DNA of 55,006 bases from Asparagopsis taxiformis (taxonomy: Eukaryota; Rhodophyta; Florideophyceae; Bonnemaisoniales; Bonnemaisoniaceae): NCBI GenBank assembly GCA_030407315.1, contig JALQPE010002022.1:1-55006 (forward strand), given 5' to 3'. The stretch's first letter is position 1, and every line of letters starts with the position of its first letter. Below are positions 19,298 through 29,214 of the stretch, piece after piece. The notes under the pieces were generated by a model, which was given only the letters and a program-made list of their open reading frames with translations, did no database searches and was not told the origin of the DNA. A program made the translations under genes and the position numbers.

Positions 19298-21087
19298 TCA
19301 AATAGTCATTTGGGTACTGTTATATGCTTCATTGCAGCAGGCCTGCTTGGAAATTCTGCTGCCTTCATTGGAAAGATATTCCTTCAGCATGTCTGGTACA
19401 TCTTCGCTTAGATTAGTTATGGGCTCCCATGTGTTATCACACATATCTGGCAGCCCTTCCCATTCCACTCTAATTTGGAATGTATTTCCATCCTTCCGTA
19501 TGCCCTTGAGGCATTTGATCTCTTCATACTGCTCTTCACTGTGTCTTGCATGAGAAATGAGTTGTTGAGATGCTTCTCTTCCGTCCATGTCACTTCTATA
19601 CAAAACGATCCTTGTTGCATGTACTCGTTCAGTCTGATTATCAATCAGACTTGTGACTTCATAAACCAAATGGTTCATTACTCTCGTAATGCGTTTTGGT
19701 CCTTGCCATTTAAATGTTAACTTGTGACCTCGATCCTGTGCTTTACGCACAAGTACGAAATCTCCTCTCTCATAGGATGACTTCACAATGTTTGTTCGCT
19801 CATTGTGAGCTCTGATTTGTCGTTTCCTGTTACTTGATATATGTTCTGTAATGATAGAATGCATTGCATCAAGCGACTTCTGTAATCGTTCGATCTCAAT
19901 TATCTTCTGGCATGCATTGAATGTGATCGGAGTTGTAAAAGAAACTTCTTTCATGTGGTTGAATGGGGTTATTCTCGAAGGTTTTATACCAGTCATTACT
20001 TCGAGGGGTGATCTGAATATTCCGTCCTCCCTTTTTTCCAAACCTTGGTATGGGGGATTCATTAATAATTTTCTGAACCAATGGTAGCACTGTAGGCCAG
20101 TCCTGTGGTGCAAGATGTATTTCAGATAGTAGCGCAGTTGTAGCTCGTAAGACTTCTCGACAGCATCTCTCTACCGTACCGTTACTCCAAGGACAGTACG
20201 CAGTTGTAAACTGATGTCGGATATGTTGACTCTTAGCCAACTGACTCATTACACTGTTCTTGAAATGAGATCCCTGGTCTGATACCCATATGTCCATACA
20301 TGTGAATATACTTATCCACTTAGATATATGAATCGTGGCTGTCTCTGCATCGGCTTTCTTTGCAGTACATAGCCATGTGTAGCATGAAAATCCATCCCTA
20401 AGAATCAATACGTATCGCTGTCCATCAATACCTCGCCCCATGAATAGGTAGTCGAAGTGTAACACTTGATTTGGTCTTGTGGCAATGTCTCTATTGCCTA
20501 GTGGTCGCGGTACACGATCACCGTTCAGAGACATAATGCAATGTATGCATGACTTGACGAACATGGTGCAATCGTCCTTCATTGTTTTCCAATGGTATTG
20601 TTCAGATAGTATGCTTAGGGTAGAGCTTATACCTCGATGTCCATTGTATCCACAATGCGATATTACTAGTAGCTTCATCTGAAGCTCTATGTCCATCTGT
20701 GGTATCCATATCTTCTTTGATATGGTTACCATCTCTTTTCCGTTACACTCCGCAGCAGGTGGCATTTCTGCTATGTGTCTCTGTTGGGAATGTCTTATAG
20801 TTTCGGCAGTTGGCCATACAAAGTCATCTGATAATGGTGAGTCCACGATGTCACTATGCGCATCGTTCGTTTGCTTGACTGCCTTGATTTTCGAAGACAC
20901 GTTTTTGTTGCGATATCCGGCAAACCAGCATGTCATGATGTCAGCCATGACATTAGAATGTCCCGGCACATGTTCAATAGTATATTGAAAGCGTGAAAGA
21001 TACAACGCCCAGCGCTGCACCTTGTTGAAAACATGTCTTCCCATAGAAGGTTCCATGCTGAGTGGGTTGTATACAAATAGCAAGTTT
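19298..21087 (-). pseudogene. pol: Gypsy-2 RNase H end, integrase and chromodomain
   Basis: This is the 3' half of the polyprotein, cut from the 5' half by Copia-2. It opens with the end of RNase H ('LSMEPSMGRHVFNKVQRW'). Integrase follows with zinc-binding 'HCGYNGHRGISSTLS' and 'CIHCIMSLNG', then the catalytic D, D and E in 'VLHFDYLFMG', 'WVSDQGSHFKN' and 'AYCPWSNGTVERCCREV'. A frameshift near 20030 lies in an A6G3 homopolymer, after which a new frame carries the rest: 'GDFVLVRKAQDRGHKL' and a clear chromodomain, 'IRVEWEGLPDMCDNTWEP'. The frame ends 29 bp before the 3' LTR. One nested insertion and one frameshift inactivate the copy. Confidence 0.92.
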
Positions 21088-21214
21088 TGTTGAGAAAGAG
21101 ATTCGTCCTGCCGGACGTTTACTTGATGGCGCGTCGTCGGCCATGTATATGTTCACGCTTGAGTCTACTGTGAATGTAATTAAATTAATTAAAGTATTAG
21201 AGAATTATTTTTCA
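21088..21214 (-). repeat. Copia-2 3' LTR
   Basis: This is the 127-bp copy next to the pol stop. On the minus strand it begins TGAAAAATAATTC, whereas the 5' LTR begins TGACAAATAATTC, and it ends TTTCTCAACA. It differs from the 5' LTR at the terminus and at an A/T position near 21181. Confidence 0.93.
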
Positions 21215-21250
21215 GGTGGTAGCAGTAGACACGGTGCGTAGAGAATATGA

Positions 21251-21263
21251 GAATTATTTGTCA
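21251..21263 (-). repeat. Extra copy of Copia-2 LTR terminus upstream of the 3' LTR
   Basis: The minus strand reads TGACAAATAATTC, equal to the start of the 5' LTR, 49 bp before the 3' LTR proper. Its TGA is the pol stop codon. GCGCGGCGAC directly precedes it, as in Copia-1. Confidence 0.85.
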
Positions 21264-22781
21264 GTCGCCGCGCACCGTGTGTGCTGCGAGGCGAAGTAAT
21301 GGGAGTTTGTGTGTGAACTGGGCAGGTTTGAGTGACTTCGTGAGTAGGTCAGCGGGGTTTTGTGTTGTGGATATGTGTGTTGGTGATATGAGGCCGTTCT
21401 GAACCTGCTCCCGGAGCCAGTGATACTTAACATCGACATGGCGCGATCTAGGCGTGGGGTGTTTGGCCGTTGCAGATGTGATCGCTGCTGTGTTGTCGAT
21501 GAAAAGGTCGACAGGTGTGTTGTCATGGCCCGGAAGGGAGGCTAAGAAGCCTACGATTGTTTGAATTAGCTGTGTTGTGTGAAAGGCAGCAGTGTATTCG
21601 GCTGCAAACGTAGAAGATGATACGTGCCGCTGTCGTTTAGATTGCCAGGCCACCGGCGAGCCGTTGTAGAAAATGACGGAACCAGTGGTGGAGCGACGAG
21701 TAGAGGGGCATGCTGCGAAGTCAGAGTCGGAATACGCAGATAGAGTGGAGGTCAAGAGGCTGCTATAGTGTATACCAGTGGTAAGAGTGCCCTTTAGGTA
21801 GCGCAGAACACGTAGGCCTGCCTGCCAGTCGTGAGTCGTTGGTTTATGGGCTGATCGACCTAGATATCCGACAATGAACGCAATGTCTGGTCGAGTTGAA
21901 CCGGCCAGGTATCGTAGTGACCCAATTAGGGCTTTGTAGTCGTGGCGTGATGTGTCGAGCGGTTTGGCAGAAGACTGGTTTGGGGAAAGGAGTTCTGATG
22001 CGATAGGAGAAGTGAAGGTCTTTGAGTCGCACATTCTGAATCGTTCGAGGAGGGAAGCTATGTAGCCAGGCTGTGAAATAGTGATTCCACTGTCGTCACG
22101 CTCAACTTTCCGACCAATTATGTGCTGAACTTGGCCTAAGTCTTTGACTTTGTATTTTTCAGAGAGTCGGTCGCGGATATTGTTAGCTAGGGGTATGTGG
22201 TTAGTGATAACCAAGAAGTCATCGACTGTTATGACGAGGAGAACGAATTGGGACTTATCGTCCTCCGAGTGGGTAATGAATGAGCATGGATCGGAGTTCA
22301 GTCGTTGGAAGTTGATAGAATGGAGGAAGTCAGCCAGGCCTTGGGTGAAAATCTTACAGGCTTGTTTGCACCCGTACATGTTTCCCGTCAGATGTGCTAC
22401 ATGATTTGGATACTTGAGTGAGCCGTCGAAACGGGGTGGTTGGTGGAGGTATATGTTGCGGTCTTCGGTAAATTTTTCGTGCAGAAAGGCGGATTCTAAA
22501 TCCCAATGTAACACAGTGTAATTGTGTGCTGCTGCAAAGGCGAGAGCCGCACGGATAGTATCGCGATTCGCCACTGGGCTGGAGAGGTCTGTTGGATCGA
22601 AATGTAGACCGGCTACCTGCCGGTCTCCGCGTACTGTACAGCGGACTTTTCGGGAGATCGGGGTGCCATTTTCGTCGCGTTTTAATTTTAGCACGGTGGT
22701 GAATGGGAGCAGCTGGGTTCCTGGGGGAAGCTGGGATTTGGGGATGAAGGTCAATGTACCACGCTGTTCCAGAGTGTCCAA
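21261..22781 (-). CDS. pol: Copia-2 reverse transcriptase-RNase H
   Basis: This is a 506-codon open frame. RT begins near 'DTLEQRGTLTFIPKSQLPPG' and includes 'HWDLESAFLHEKFTEDRN', 'MYGCKQACKIFTQGL' and the active site 'VITVDDFLVITN', with T in place of the usual Y of YVDD, as in Copia-1. RNase H has 'AYSDSDFAACPSTRRSTTG', 'SSSTFAAEYTA' and 'LFIDNTAAI'. The frame extends upstream beyond the first Met to join integrase; a one-base change in a C7 homopolymer near 23190 separates them. It ends 'VRGD' with its stop inside the extra LTR-terminus copy. Confidence 0.93.
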   Translation of the reverse strand: MDTLEQRGTLTFIPKSQLPPGTQLLPFTTVLKLKRDENGTPISRKVRCTVRGDRQVAGLHFDPTDLSSPVANRDTIRAALAFAAAHNYTVLHWDLESAFLHEKFTEDRNIYLHQPPRFDGSLKYPNHVAHLTGNMYGCKQACKIFTQGLADFLHSINFQRLNSDPCSFITHSEDDKSQFVLLVITVDDFLVITNHIPLANNIRDRLSEKYKVKDLGQVQHIIGRKVERDDSGITISQPGYIASLLERFRMCDSKTFTSPIASELLSPNQSSAKPLDTSRHDYKALIGSLRYLAGSTRPDIAFIVGYLGRSAHKPTTHDWQAGLRVLRYLKGTLTTGIHYSSLLTSTLSAYSDSDFAACPSTRRSTTGSVIFYNGSPVAWQSKRQRHVSSSTFAAEYTAAFHTTQLIQTIVGFLASLPGHDNTPVDLFIDNTAAITSATAKHPTPRSRHVDVKYHWLREQVQNGLISPTHISTTQNPADLLTKSLKPAQFTHKLPLLRLAAHTVRGD

Positions 22782-22978
22782 TTCCTTGTCCCATGCAAGT
22801 TGCCATTCAGTGGCATCCGGGGCTTCTCGAGCTGCCTTGAGTGATTTGGGCTCTGTATATGGCCGAGGGGGGATGATGCTGTTGGTATCGGGAAGGGTAC
22901 TGACGTTAGCAGTATGAATGGTGCTGACAGGGTCAGTTGCAGGATTATAGGGATGGAAATCAGCGATTCGGCATCGGG

Positions 22979-25462
22979 TTACTTTCTGTGTCGATGGATT
23001 GTATATGAAGTAGTAATAGTAATCGGAACGACCAATGTAATGGTGGAGGGCAGCTCGTGGCTGGAGCTTATTTCGCGGCGCAGGGTCGTATACGTATCCA
23101 GTCGTACCAAATGGAAGGATGGTGTGGATCTCAGGTTTGCAATCGAACCATAGTGCAGCAGGAAGCTGTGCCGTTGCGCTATGGGGGGGTGGTTGTATGC
23201 GTCAGCTGCAGCTAACGCTGCATAGTCCCAGAGCTCGAGGGGGAGGCCGGAGGACAGCAGGGTCGTTCGTGCAGTATTCATTATGGTGCGATTGATTCGT
23301 TCTGCCAGCGAATTTTCCTGCGGGGTATGGGGAATCGTAGGGTTTGTAGAAATGTGGTTATCTGAGTAGAACCTATTGAGGACGTGAGTATAGAACTCAC
23401 GGGCATTGTCGGATGTAAGCTGAGATATGCGATGGGGGGTAGTGCGATGGACATGGTCGATGTGAGGTTGAATGTTTCTGGCCGCTTCTGATTTTGTCGG
23501 AGCACATACTATACGAAGGTATCGGCTCCCCTGGTCAAGGAAGGTTATGAAATGGAGGTTATTAGAGAGAGAGGGGATAGGCATGGGGCCACATATATCA
23601 ATGTGTAGGTGAGAGCCGATGGGGTCGGTGCGCGGGTGGCGATGGAAGGGGGCAGCAGGCATTTTTCCCATCGCGCAACCCGAACATGTAAACTTCGGAG
23701 GTGTGCGGAGAAGGGTGTGGGGCAGGTCGTTAACTAATTTATGTTTCGCCATATGATGAAGTTTGGCCGGGTGAATGTGGTTTAGCTTGATGTGCCAATG
23801 ATAATAGTCACGGAGGGTTGACGGAAGTGGGACTCGAATTTTCGGAGGGGGGTGACTACGTCTTGCCAGGCGTCGCTTCTGCTTCGCTTTACGCGGTTTT
23901 TTGTGGATATTGCTGTGACGGAATGGTGGTGGTTTACAGAGGGGTGCTCTTGGCAGTCGAGGTGGGTTCGGAGTGGGTAGGTTGCTCTTGCCACGTTTGG
24001 GATTTTTAGTACGCTTATCCTTGATGGGGAAGGAGCGAGCAGCATTGCTGGTGGAAGTGTGAGTAGTGCAGGAAAGTGAATGAGGAGTGGTCTGGTAGAG
24101 GCCTTTGGAGGTTTTTGGAACTGTGGCCAGTATGGACTCAGGTGGGGGAGGGGCAGAGGGTGAAGTGATGTAAGCACAGTCATTTGTGAATATGACGTCA
24201 TGCGTTTTAGTAAGCTGTCCTACGGAAAGTAGGTTTGTGCTTAATGAAGGTGCAACAACAGCAGTATGCTGAGTTAAGGTGCTTTTGTCGGACAAAGATA
24301 GGGTGACTGTGTCACGATGGGTTGTTCGAGACGCATGTCCGTCTGCAGTGACGGTCTTGGATTTGTGCTTTGTCATTCCTGGGAGGGCCCGAGTTAGGTG
24401 AGTGGGGTTAGCGCCGGAGTCTAGTATGAAGGTTTGAGGCTCATGGGCACTTACACTGTCAGACGAGTCGTTTTCAAACTCTTCGCTGAAATGTTGTTGA
24501 TATGGGTCTGTAGTAACTGCAAGAGCACGAACGGGTTTGTGAGGCTTCTCTTTCCTTTCGTGGCGGCTAAGAAAGAACTGTCTGGCTCTGCAGTTTTCCG
24601 TGGTGTGGTGTGAACTGCCATGGAATTTGCACCAGGGACCTCTGTAGTTTTTCGGTGGTAGTATGTTATTGTCCGGCCGGAATTTTTGTGTGTAGCGTTG
24701 TTCTTGTTCGGCTGGGTGTCGCTGACTAGCGGGGGAGCGGCGGGAGCGGTGGGGGTTTGTGAAAATTCGTGGCGCCAGAGAGGTATGGGAAGCGGGCGAG
24801 GCTTGTTGGGCAATGTCAGCCTGTTTGATGATCATAGTAATTACTTGATCCAAGGAAAGTAGATTTTTAGGGTTGAGATCATTGTGCATAGAGATGGTCT
24901 GTAAGAAGACGATCCAAGAAGGGTCATGTTCTAGCCCTTCCAGGATGAAGCGAATTGTAGTTTGTTCATCTGATATATCTGGATAGTTTGACCTAACCAT
25001 GAGTTGGCGCAGTTCAGTATGCTGTTGAACATATTCGACTGCTGTAGTGCCAGGCTGCCACTTGATTTGATGCGCTTTGCGACGCAGCTGACTTGGGGTA
25101 TGGGCTGGGTTGGGGGAGGTGAGCTTGAGACGGATCTTGTCGTACAAAACGTGTAGGGGACCCTGTAGCTCTATGTCCGTGAAGTAGGACAATATCTCCG
25201 TTGAGAGAGAAGGTATGATAAGAACTTGTGCTTGAGCATGACGGATGAGGTGTGCATCAATTTCTTGTTGCGACTCGGAATGCGGTATAGGTTGGTAAAG
25301 GTAATGCATGAGGTCCTGGGTGCGGGCGACGTGTTCAACGCTCATACGCCATGCAATGAAATTGACTGTGGTCAAAGTTGGGATTTCAACTGAGTGAAGA
25401 GGGGATATGGAAGGGGGCGAAGTATGGGCAGGGACGGCAGGCTGGGCGGGATTGTTATCCAT
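22979..25462 (-). CDS. gag-pol: Copia-2 Gag-protease-integrase
   Basis: The start is set at 25462 ('MDNNPAQPAVPAHTS') because Copia-1 also begins 'MDNN'; an upstream in-frame Met exists at 25540. Order: capsid-like region ('FIAWRMSVEHVARTQDL'), zinc-binding 'WCKFHGSSHHTTENC', protease 'FILDSGANPTHLT', integrase zinc region 'WHIKLNHIHPAKLHHM' with 'CSGCAMGK', and the catalytic D, D and E in 'HLHIDICGPMP', 'LTSDNAREF' and 'PQENSLAERINRTIM'. The last roughly 70 residues are out of frame after the C7 run near 23190; correct coding continues in the frame of the RT ORF. Gag and Pol are fused in one frame, without a gag stop. Confidence 0.92.
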   Translation of the reverse strand: MDNNPAQPAVPAHTSPPSISPLHSVEIPTLTTVNFIAWRMSVEHVARTQDLMHYLYQPIPHSESQQEIDAHLIRHAQAQVLIIPSLSTEILSYFTDIELQGPLHVLYDKIRLKLTSPNPAHTPSQLRRKAHQIKWQPGTTAVEYVQQHTELRQLMVRSNYPDISDEQTTIRFILEGLEHDPSWIVFLQTISMHNDLNPKNLLSLDQVITMIIKQADIAQQASPASHTSLAPRIFTNPHRSRRSPASQRHPAEQEQRYTQKFRPDNNILPPKNYRGPWCKFHGSSHHTTENCRARQFFLSRHERKEKPHKPVRALAVTTDPYQQHFSEEFENDSSDSVSAHEPQTFILDSGANPTHLTRALPGMTKHKSKTVTADGHASRTTHRDTVTLSLSDKSTLTQHTAVVAPSLSTNLLSVGQLTKTHDVIFTNDCAYITSPSAPPPPESILATVPKTSKGLYQTTPHSLSCTTHTSTSNAARSFPIKDKRTKNPKRGKSNLPTPNPPRLPRAPLCKPPPFRHSNIHKKPRKAKQKRRLARRSHPPPKIRVPLPSTLRDYYHWHIKLNHIHPAKLHHMAKHKLVNDLPHTLLRTPPKFTCSGCAMGKMPAAPFHRHPRTDPIGSHLHIDICGPMPIPSLSNNLHFITFLDQGSRYLRIVCAPTKSEAARNIQPHIDHVHRTTPHRISQLTSDNAREFYTHVLNRFYSDNHISTNPTIPHTPQENSLAERINRTIMNTARTTLLSSGLPLELWDYAALAAADAYNHPPIAQRHSFLLHYGSIANLRSTPSFHLVRLDTYTTLRREISSSHELPSTITLVVPITITTSYTIHRHRK

Positions 25463-25677
25463 TATGGATGAGTAGGTGGTGTCGCCGGATTGGGCACGTC
25501 GGAGGTGCAGGCTGGGTGTGGATGTCGCCGGAGTGGGCACGTCAGGGGTGCAGGCGTGTTGTGAATGTCGCCGGAGTGGGCACGTCGGGGGTGCAGGCGG
25601 GGTGTGAAAGTCAAGCTGATTTCGTTGCTGAAACGGAGGGCGCGGAAGGGTGGGCTTGAGATCGAGCGCAAATTGTA

Positions 25678-25695
25678 GCGTCTGGGCCGATAACC
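25678..25695 (-). promoter_or_regulatory. Copia-2 primer binding site
   Basis: The minus-strand sequence directly after the 5' LTR is GGTTATCGGCCCAGACGC. It matches the Copia-1 site at 15 of 18 positions and resembles the half-tRNA-iMet site of Drosophila copia. Confidence 0.7.
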
Positions 25696-25822
25696 TGTTG
25701 AGAAAGAGATTCGTCCTGCCGGACGTTTACTTGATGGCGCGTCGTCGGCCATGTATATGTTCACGCTTGAGTCTACTGTGAATGTATTTAAATTAATTAA
25801 AGTATTAGAGAATTATTTGTCA
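25696..25822 (-). repeat. Copia-2 5' LTR
   Basis: It is 127 bp, begins TGACAAATAATTC and ends TTTCTCAACA on the minus strand, and is bordered by the duplication AGTTT at 25823-25827. Confidence 0.94.
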
Positions 25823-28778
25823 AGTTTCGATGGTCAGTATACACATGAGTGCATTTGTTTCCAAATAGAAGGTAATCAAGTCTCTTGAATACTTGATATA
25901 TGGCATATCCTTCTTTCTCATACGTGGACCAGTGAGTTTCACTGTCTTTAAAGGCTGCACTTAGAAATGCTAGTGGTTTGTGTTGCTGTGTTTCCACGGG
26001 TTTTTGTAATTCGTCATTATCACATTGAGTGACGACTGCAGCCCAGTGACTGTCTGATGCATCGGTGTATATGCATTTTGGTTTGTCCGGTTCTTGATGG
26101 ACAAGTTTGACAGAATTCTTTAGGCTGTCTTGTAGTTGTGTGAATGCAATTTCATGCTGCTGCCCCCAAGACAGGCTAGAGAGTGGCATATTTGCAATAG
26201 ATCGCCTCGTCCTCTTTCCAGCTTTTTTGTAGGCTTCTTCCAACACCTTTCGCAGATCACTGATGCGATTAGCGAAGTCTGGTATAGCTTGCGACATCCA
26301 CTGTAAGCAGTGTATGTATTGTGACAATTCCCCTGCCGTTTGCGGTTGGGATATTTCTTTAAGACCACTCAGATTATTGGGGTCAAAGTGCATTCCATCT
26401 TTGCCTATGATTCGGCCGCACCACCTTACTGAAGTGGTGAATAAGGTCGATTTGGTTGCTGATACCTTGAGGTTCCTGTCCCTACATATGTGTAGAAACT
26501 TCTCCAGTACGTCCATGAGTCCTTGCTCATTCTTATGGTGAATTATAAAGTCATCCTGCCATGCTTTGACATTGTCTCGTATTTCAACAAAGCATTGCTC
26601 AACTCGTGATTGGAAGTTGCAAGCTGATTTCTTTGCACCTTGTGGGGTTCGTGTCGGTTTCCATATACCGTCGGGCGTGATAAAACTAAATGCATCCTGG
26701 CTGTCTGCATCTAGCGGTAATTGCCAGTATCCAGAACAGAAATCCAGAGATGCAAAACACTGACTGCCAACAAAGTCTGTGCATTCACTCTCGATGTGTG
26801 GCATCGGCCATCCAACTGGAATTGTGGCGGCGTTTACGGGTCTGTAGTCGAAAGTAATACGAAATTTCTTCGACTTTGGTTTGGGTACAAGCAGCGGAGC
26901 TGCTGCCCAAGTAGCGTTCTTGTTTTCCATGATATATCCATATTCATGTGCACGTTTTAGAAATTTTTTCAAGTATTCTCTCTGTTCCGGGCTGTATCGG
27001 CGAACCTTGGTTATTACAGCATTTGTCTTCGGCTTGATGGCAACTTTCAATGGGTCTACTTTCGCTGGAGGGTCGTTTCCTAAGCGAATCCGGAAAACGT
27101 CTCGATAGTCATCGAGTATACTTCGCATTCGTGAGATACCTTTTGTGGTCATTCCGTTCGATTCTGATTTCTCAATCATAGTATCAAACGCGCTTCTCAC
27201 ATCTTCTTCCTTGTCTATTCCAATCTCTAGAAAGATTGATTCGTCTTCGAAATTGTCTTCCATCTCTCCGTGATCTACATGATAAACTCCATGTTCAGAT
27301 AGTAGTCGTGCAATGCTGCCGCTTGGAAAGACTTTCTTAGGCACCAATTGTTCTGCATCGACTTGTCCGCCAAATTTGTCACATGCAGCGGCCAGTATTA
27401 GACGGGCATCAATTCCCAATGCTTTGAGTAGATCCCGGCCAATTAGAGGGTCACTTGCATTACGAGTTGCAACGTACCATGGTACGTTCCTGATGGTAAG
27501 TGAAGATGCGTGTCTGACATTCATTCGAATGTCTAGTACGGCTTTCCTGTCGCATTCGACAAATACCTTTTTTCCGTCAACGTCTTCACTGACGGCCATT
27601 TCAAATTTCATGTTTGAATGAAATCGTTCCACTTTCATATGTGCTCCATTCTCTAATAGCTTAGTGAATAGGTCAGGAGGCATTAGGTTGATACAACTCC
27701 CGATGTCAGCACATGCCAACCTCTTCTCATCGTCGGCGAATACAGTTTCTATCATGTATTCATCCTCTTCCGGCGATTTCCTGATGTGTCGAGTCATTGG
27801 TTGTCTATTAGTGCTTGTATCCTTCCGTCTGCTTTCTCTCCATTCACGCATCATTCGTCCCTTGTCACTCTCTGGAGTGTTTTTGCAATTCCTTAAATAG
27901 TGACGCATTGAGCATGAAGGGTTAATGCATTTGGGAAGTTCCTTGGTTGCACGATCGTTGTTTCGACTTTCGCGTGCCGTTTTAGTTCGTTCTCGGATTG
28001 CACGATTATGTCTCGTGTCTGTGTTTTCTGGGTTGTTGTGTCTAGAGACACATTCTTGTCCTCGCTCTATAATTTCAGCTTGTTCTGCGACGTGGCGAAG
28101 AAATTCCTTCCATGACGTTTTTAGACTTGGAATATATTCGAAGTCATTCTGTATCTGCAGTCGCAACGCTCTGGGGTGTAGGCGTTGTGCAAACAGTTTG
28201 GTTGCCATGGTGGTATTCTGTGTCTTGAAAGTACCGTATCCAATGTCTTCAAGTTTTCTAGTGAAATCCACTGCGAGTTGGTATACTCTTGGTCTCGCAC
28301 CTCTGATGTTCATGTTCATTCTGACTGACATGACTGCTCTGTTGATGGCATTAGAGTCAACAGTCTTAGATAGTTGAGATACGGCCAGTGAATCGATACA
28401 TTTCTTGATGTTGTCTTCCGTAATGTATCGTAGATCAACTCCCGGAGCAATAGAGTCGAAAAATCCAAACTCGTGCATCGATGACAACACAGTAGGGTCA
28501 ACTGATACACGGTAAGAAGCAGCAGTTATTGAATGCCCTTCTTTCTTCTTTTGAGCTATAAGCATTTCATATCGATCACGTTCGCGTACGAATTTCACTG
28601 CATCACATGGATCGACTGTGTCCAATATGGGGTGAGATATTGTCTCAAACATGGGTGGTGGACACAAGTTGCTTTGCCCTGAATGATTGGTTCCACCTTC
28701 TGGTACCGTGTTCTGCATGATCCTATCCATCCGCTCAAAGAATCTTCCTGGACTTTCTCCGGCCGGCTTGAAAGACAT
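25823..28778 (-). pseudogene. gag-pol: Gypsy-2 Gag-protease-RT-RNase H, truncated by Copia-2
   Basis: About 985 codons run from ATG 28776-28778, only 5 nt inside the LTR, to the Copia-2 junction. Gag is followed near residue 290 by a knuckle with CX4CX3HX4C spacing, 'CINPSCSMRHYLRNC'. Protease has 'CADIGSCINLMPP' instead of the usual DTGA. RT shows 'APLLVPKPKSKKFRITFDYR', 'FASLDFCSGYWQLPL', 'GAKKSACNFQSRVEQ' and 'AWQDDFIIHH', where the YxDD box reads WQDD. RNase H runs through 'CIYTDASDSHWAAVV', 'TYEKEGYAIYQVFKR' and 'VYTDHRNL', where Copia-2 cuts it. The frame is otherwise unbroken. It is close to Gypsy-3 in all domains. Confidence 0.93.
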
Positions 28779-29214
28779 ATATCTGTAGACTGTCTCAGAG
28801 ATATCCAGTCAAATCGTTGGGCGTTGATTGAATGTGGCAGCGATAATACCAGGTGAATGTAGACTGGTTATCACCAGCAGGTTTAATGTGTATACAAGTT
28901 ATGGACTTGTATCTTGGCAAGTTATCACTTGCTTCAGGTTGCAAGAGCTATTGCTCTCTCTCTGATGAGATTGTTCTCCTCCTTGTGCATCCTTCAGCAT
29001 TGTCTATCTAATATACTATTCTGTAGTCTAGCTGTTCATCCTTGTCGTTTGTTACTCTGTGGTTCACAGCTAATGTGAGCCATTAATGTATGAACGTGCT
29101 AATTTGTTCAATTCCTTAATTATTTCAACGTTCATGTTATTGAACGTTTCAGCTTGAAGATAATGTCAGCTTGATTTTCAGCTGAGCTGTACCAAGACAT
29201 TTCCACAGTGCTTG

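Larger units (their letters stand above)
21088..25822 (-). mobile_element. Copia-2, Ty1/Copia element nested in Gypsy-2
   Basis: LTRs of 127 bp flank gag-protease-integrase and RT-RNase H on the minus strand. The 5-bp target duplication AGTTT is at 21083-21087 and 25823-25827. Removing the element with one duplication copy makes the Gypsy-2 RNase H continuous through 'TDHRNLLFVYNP'. The LTRs show two or three differences. The only coding lesion seen is a frameshift in a C7 run near 23190. It is a relative of Copia-1. Confidence 0.96.
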
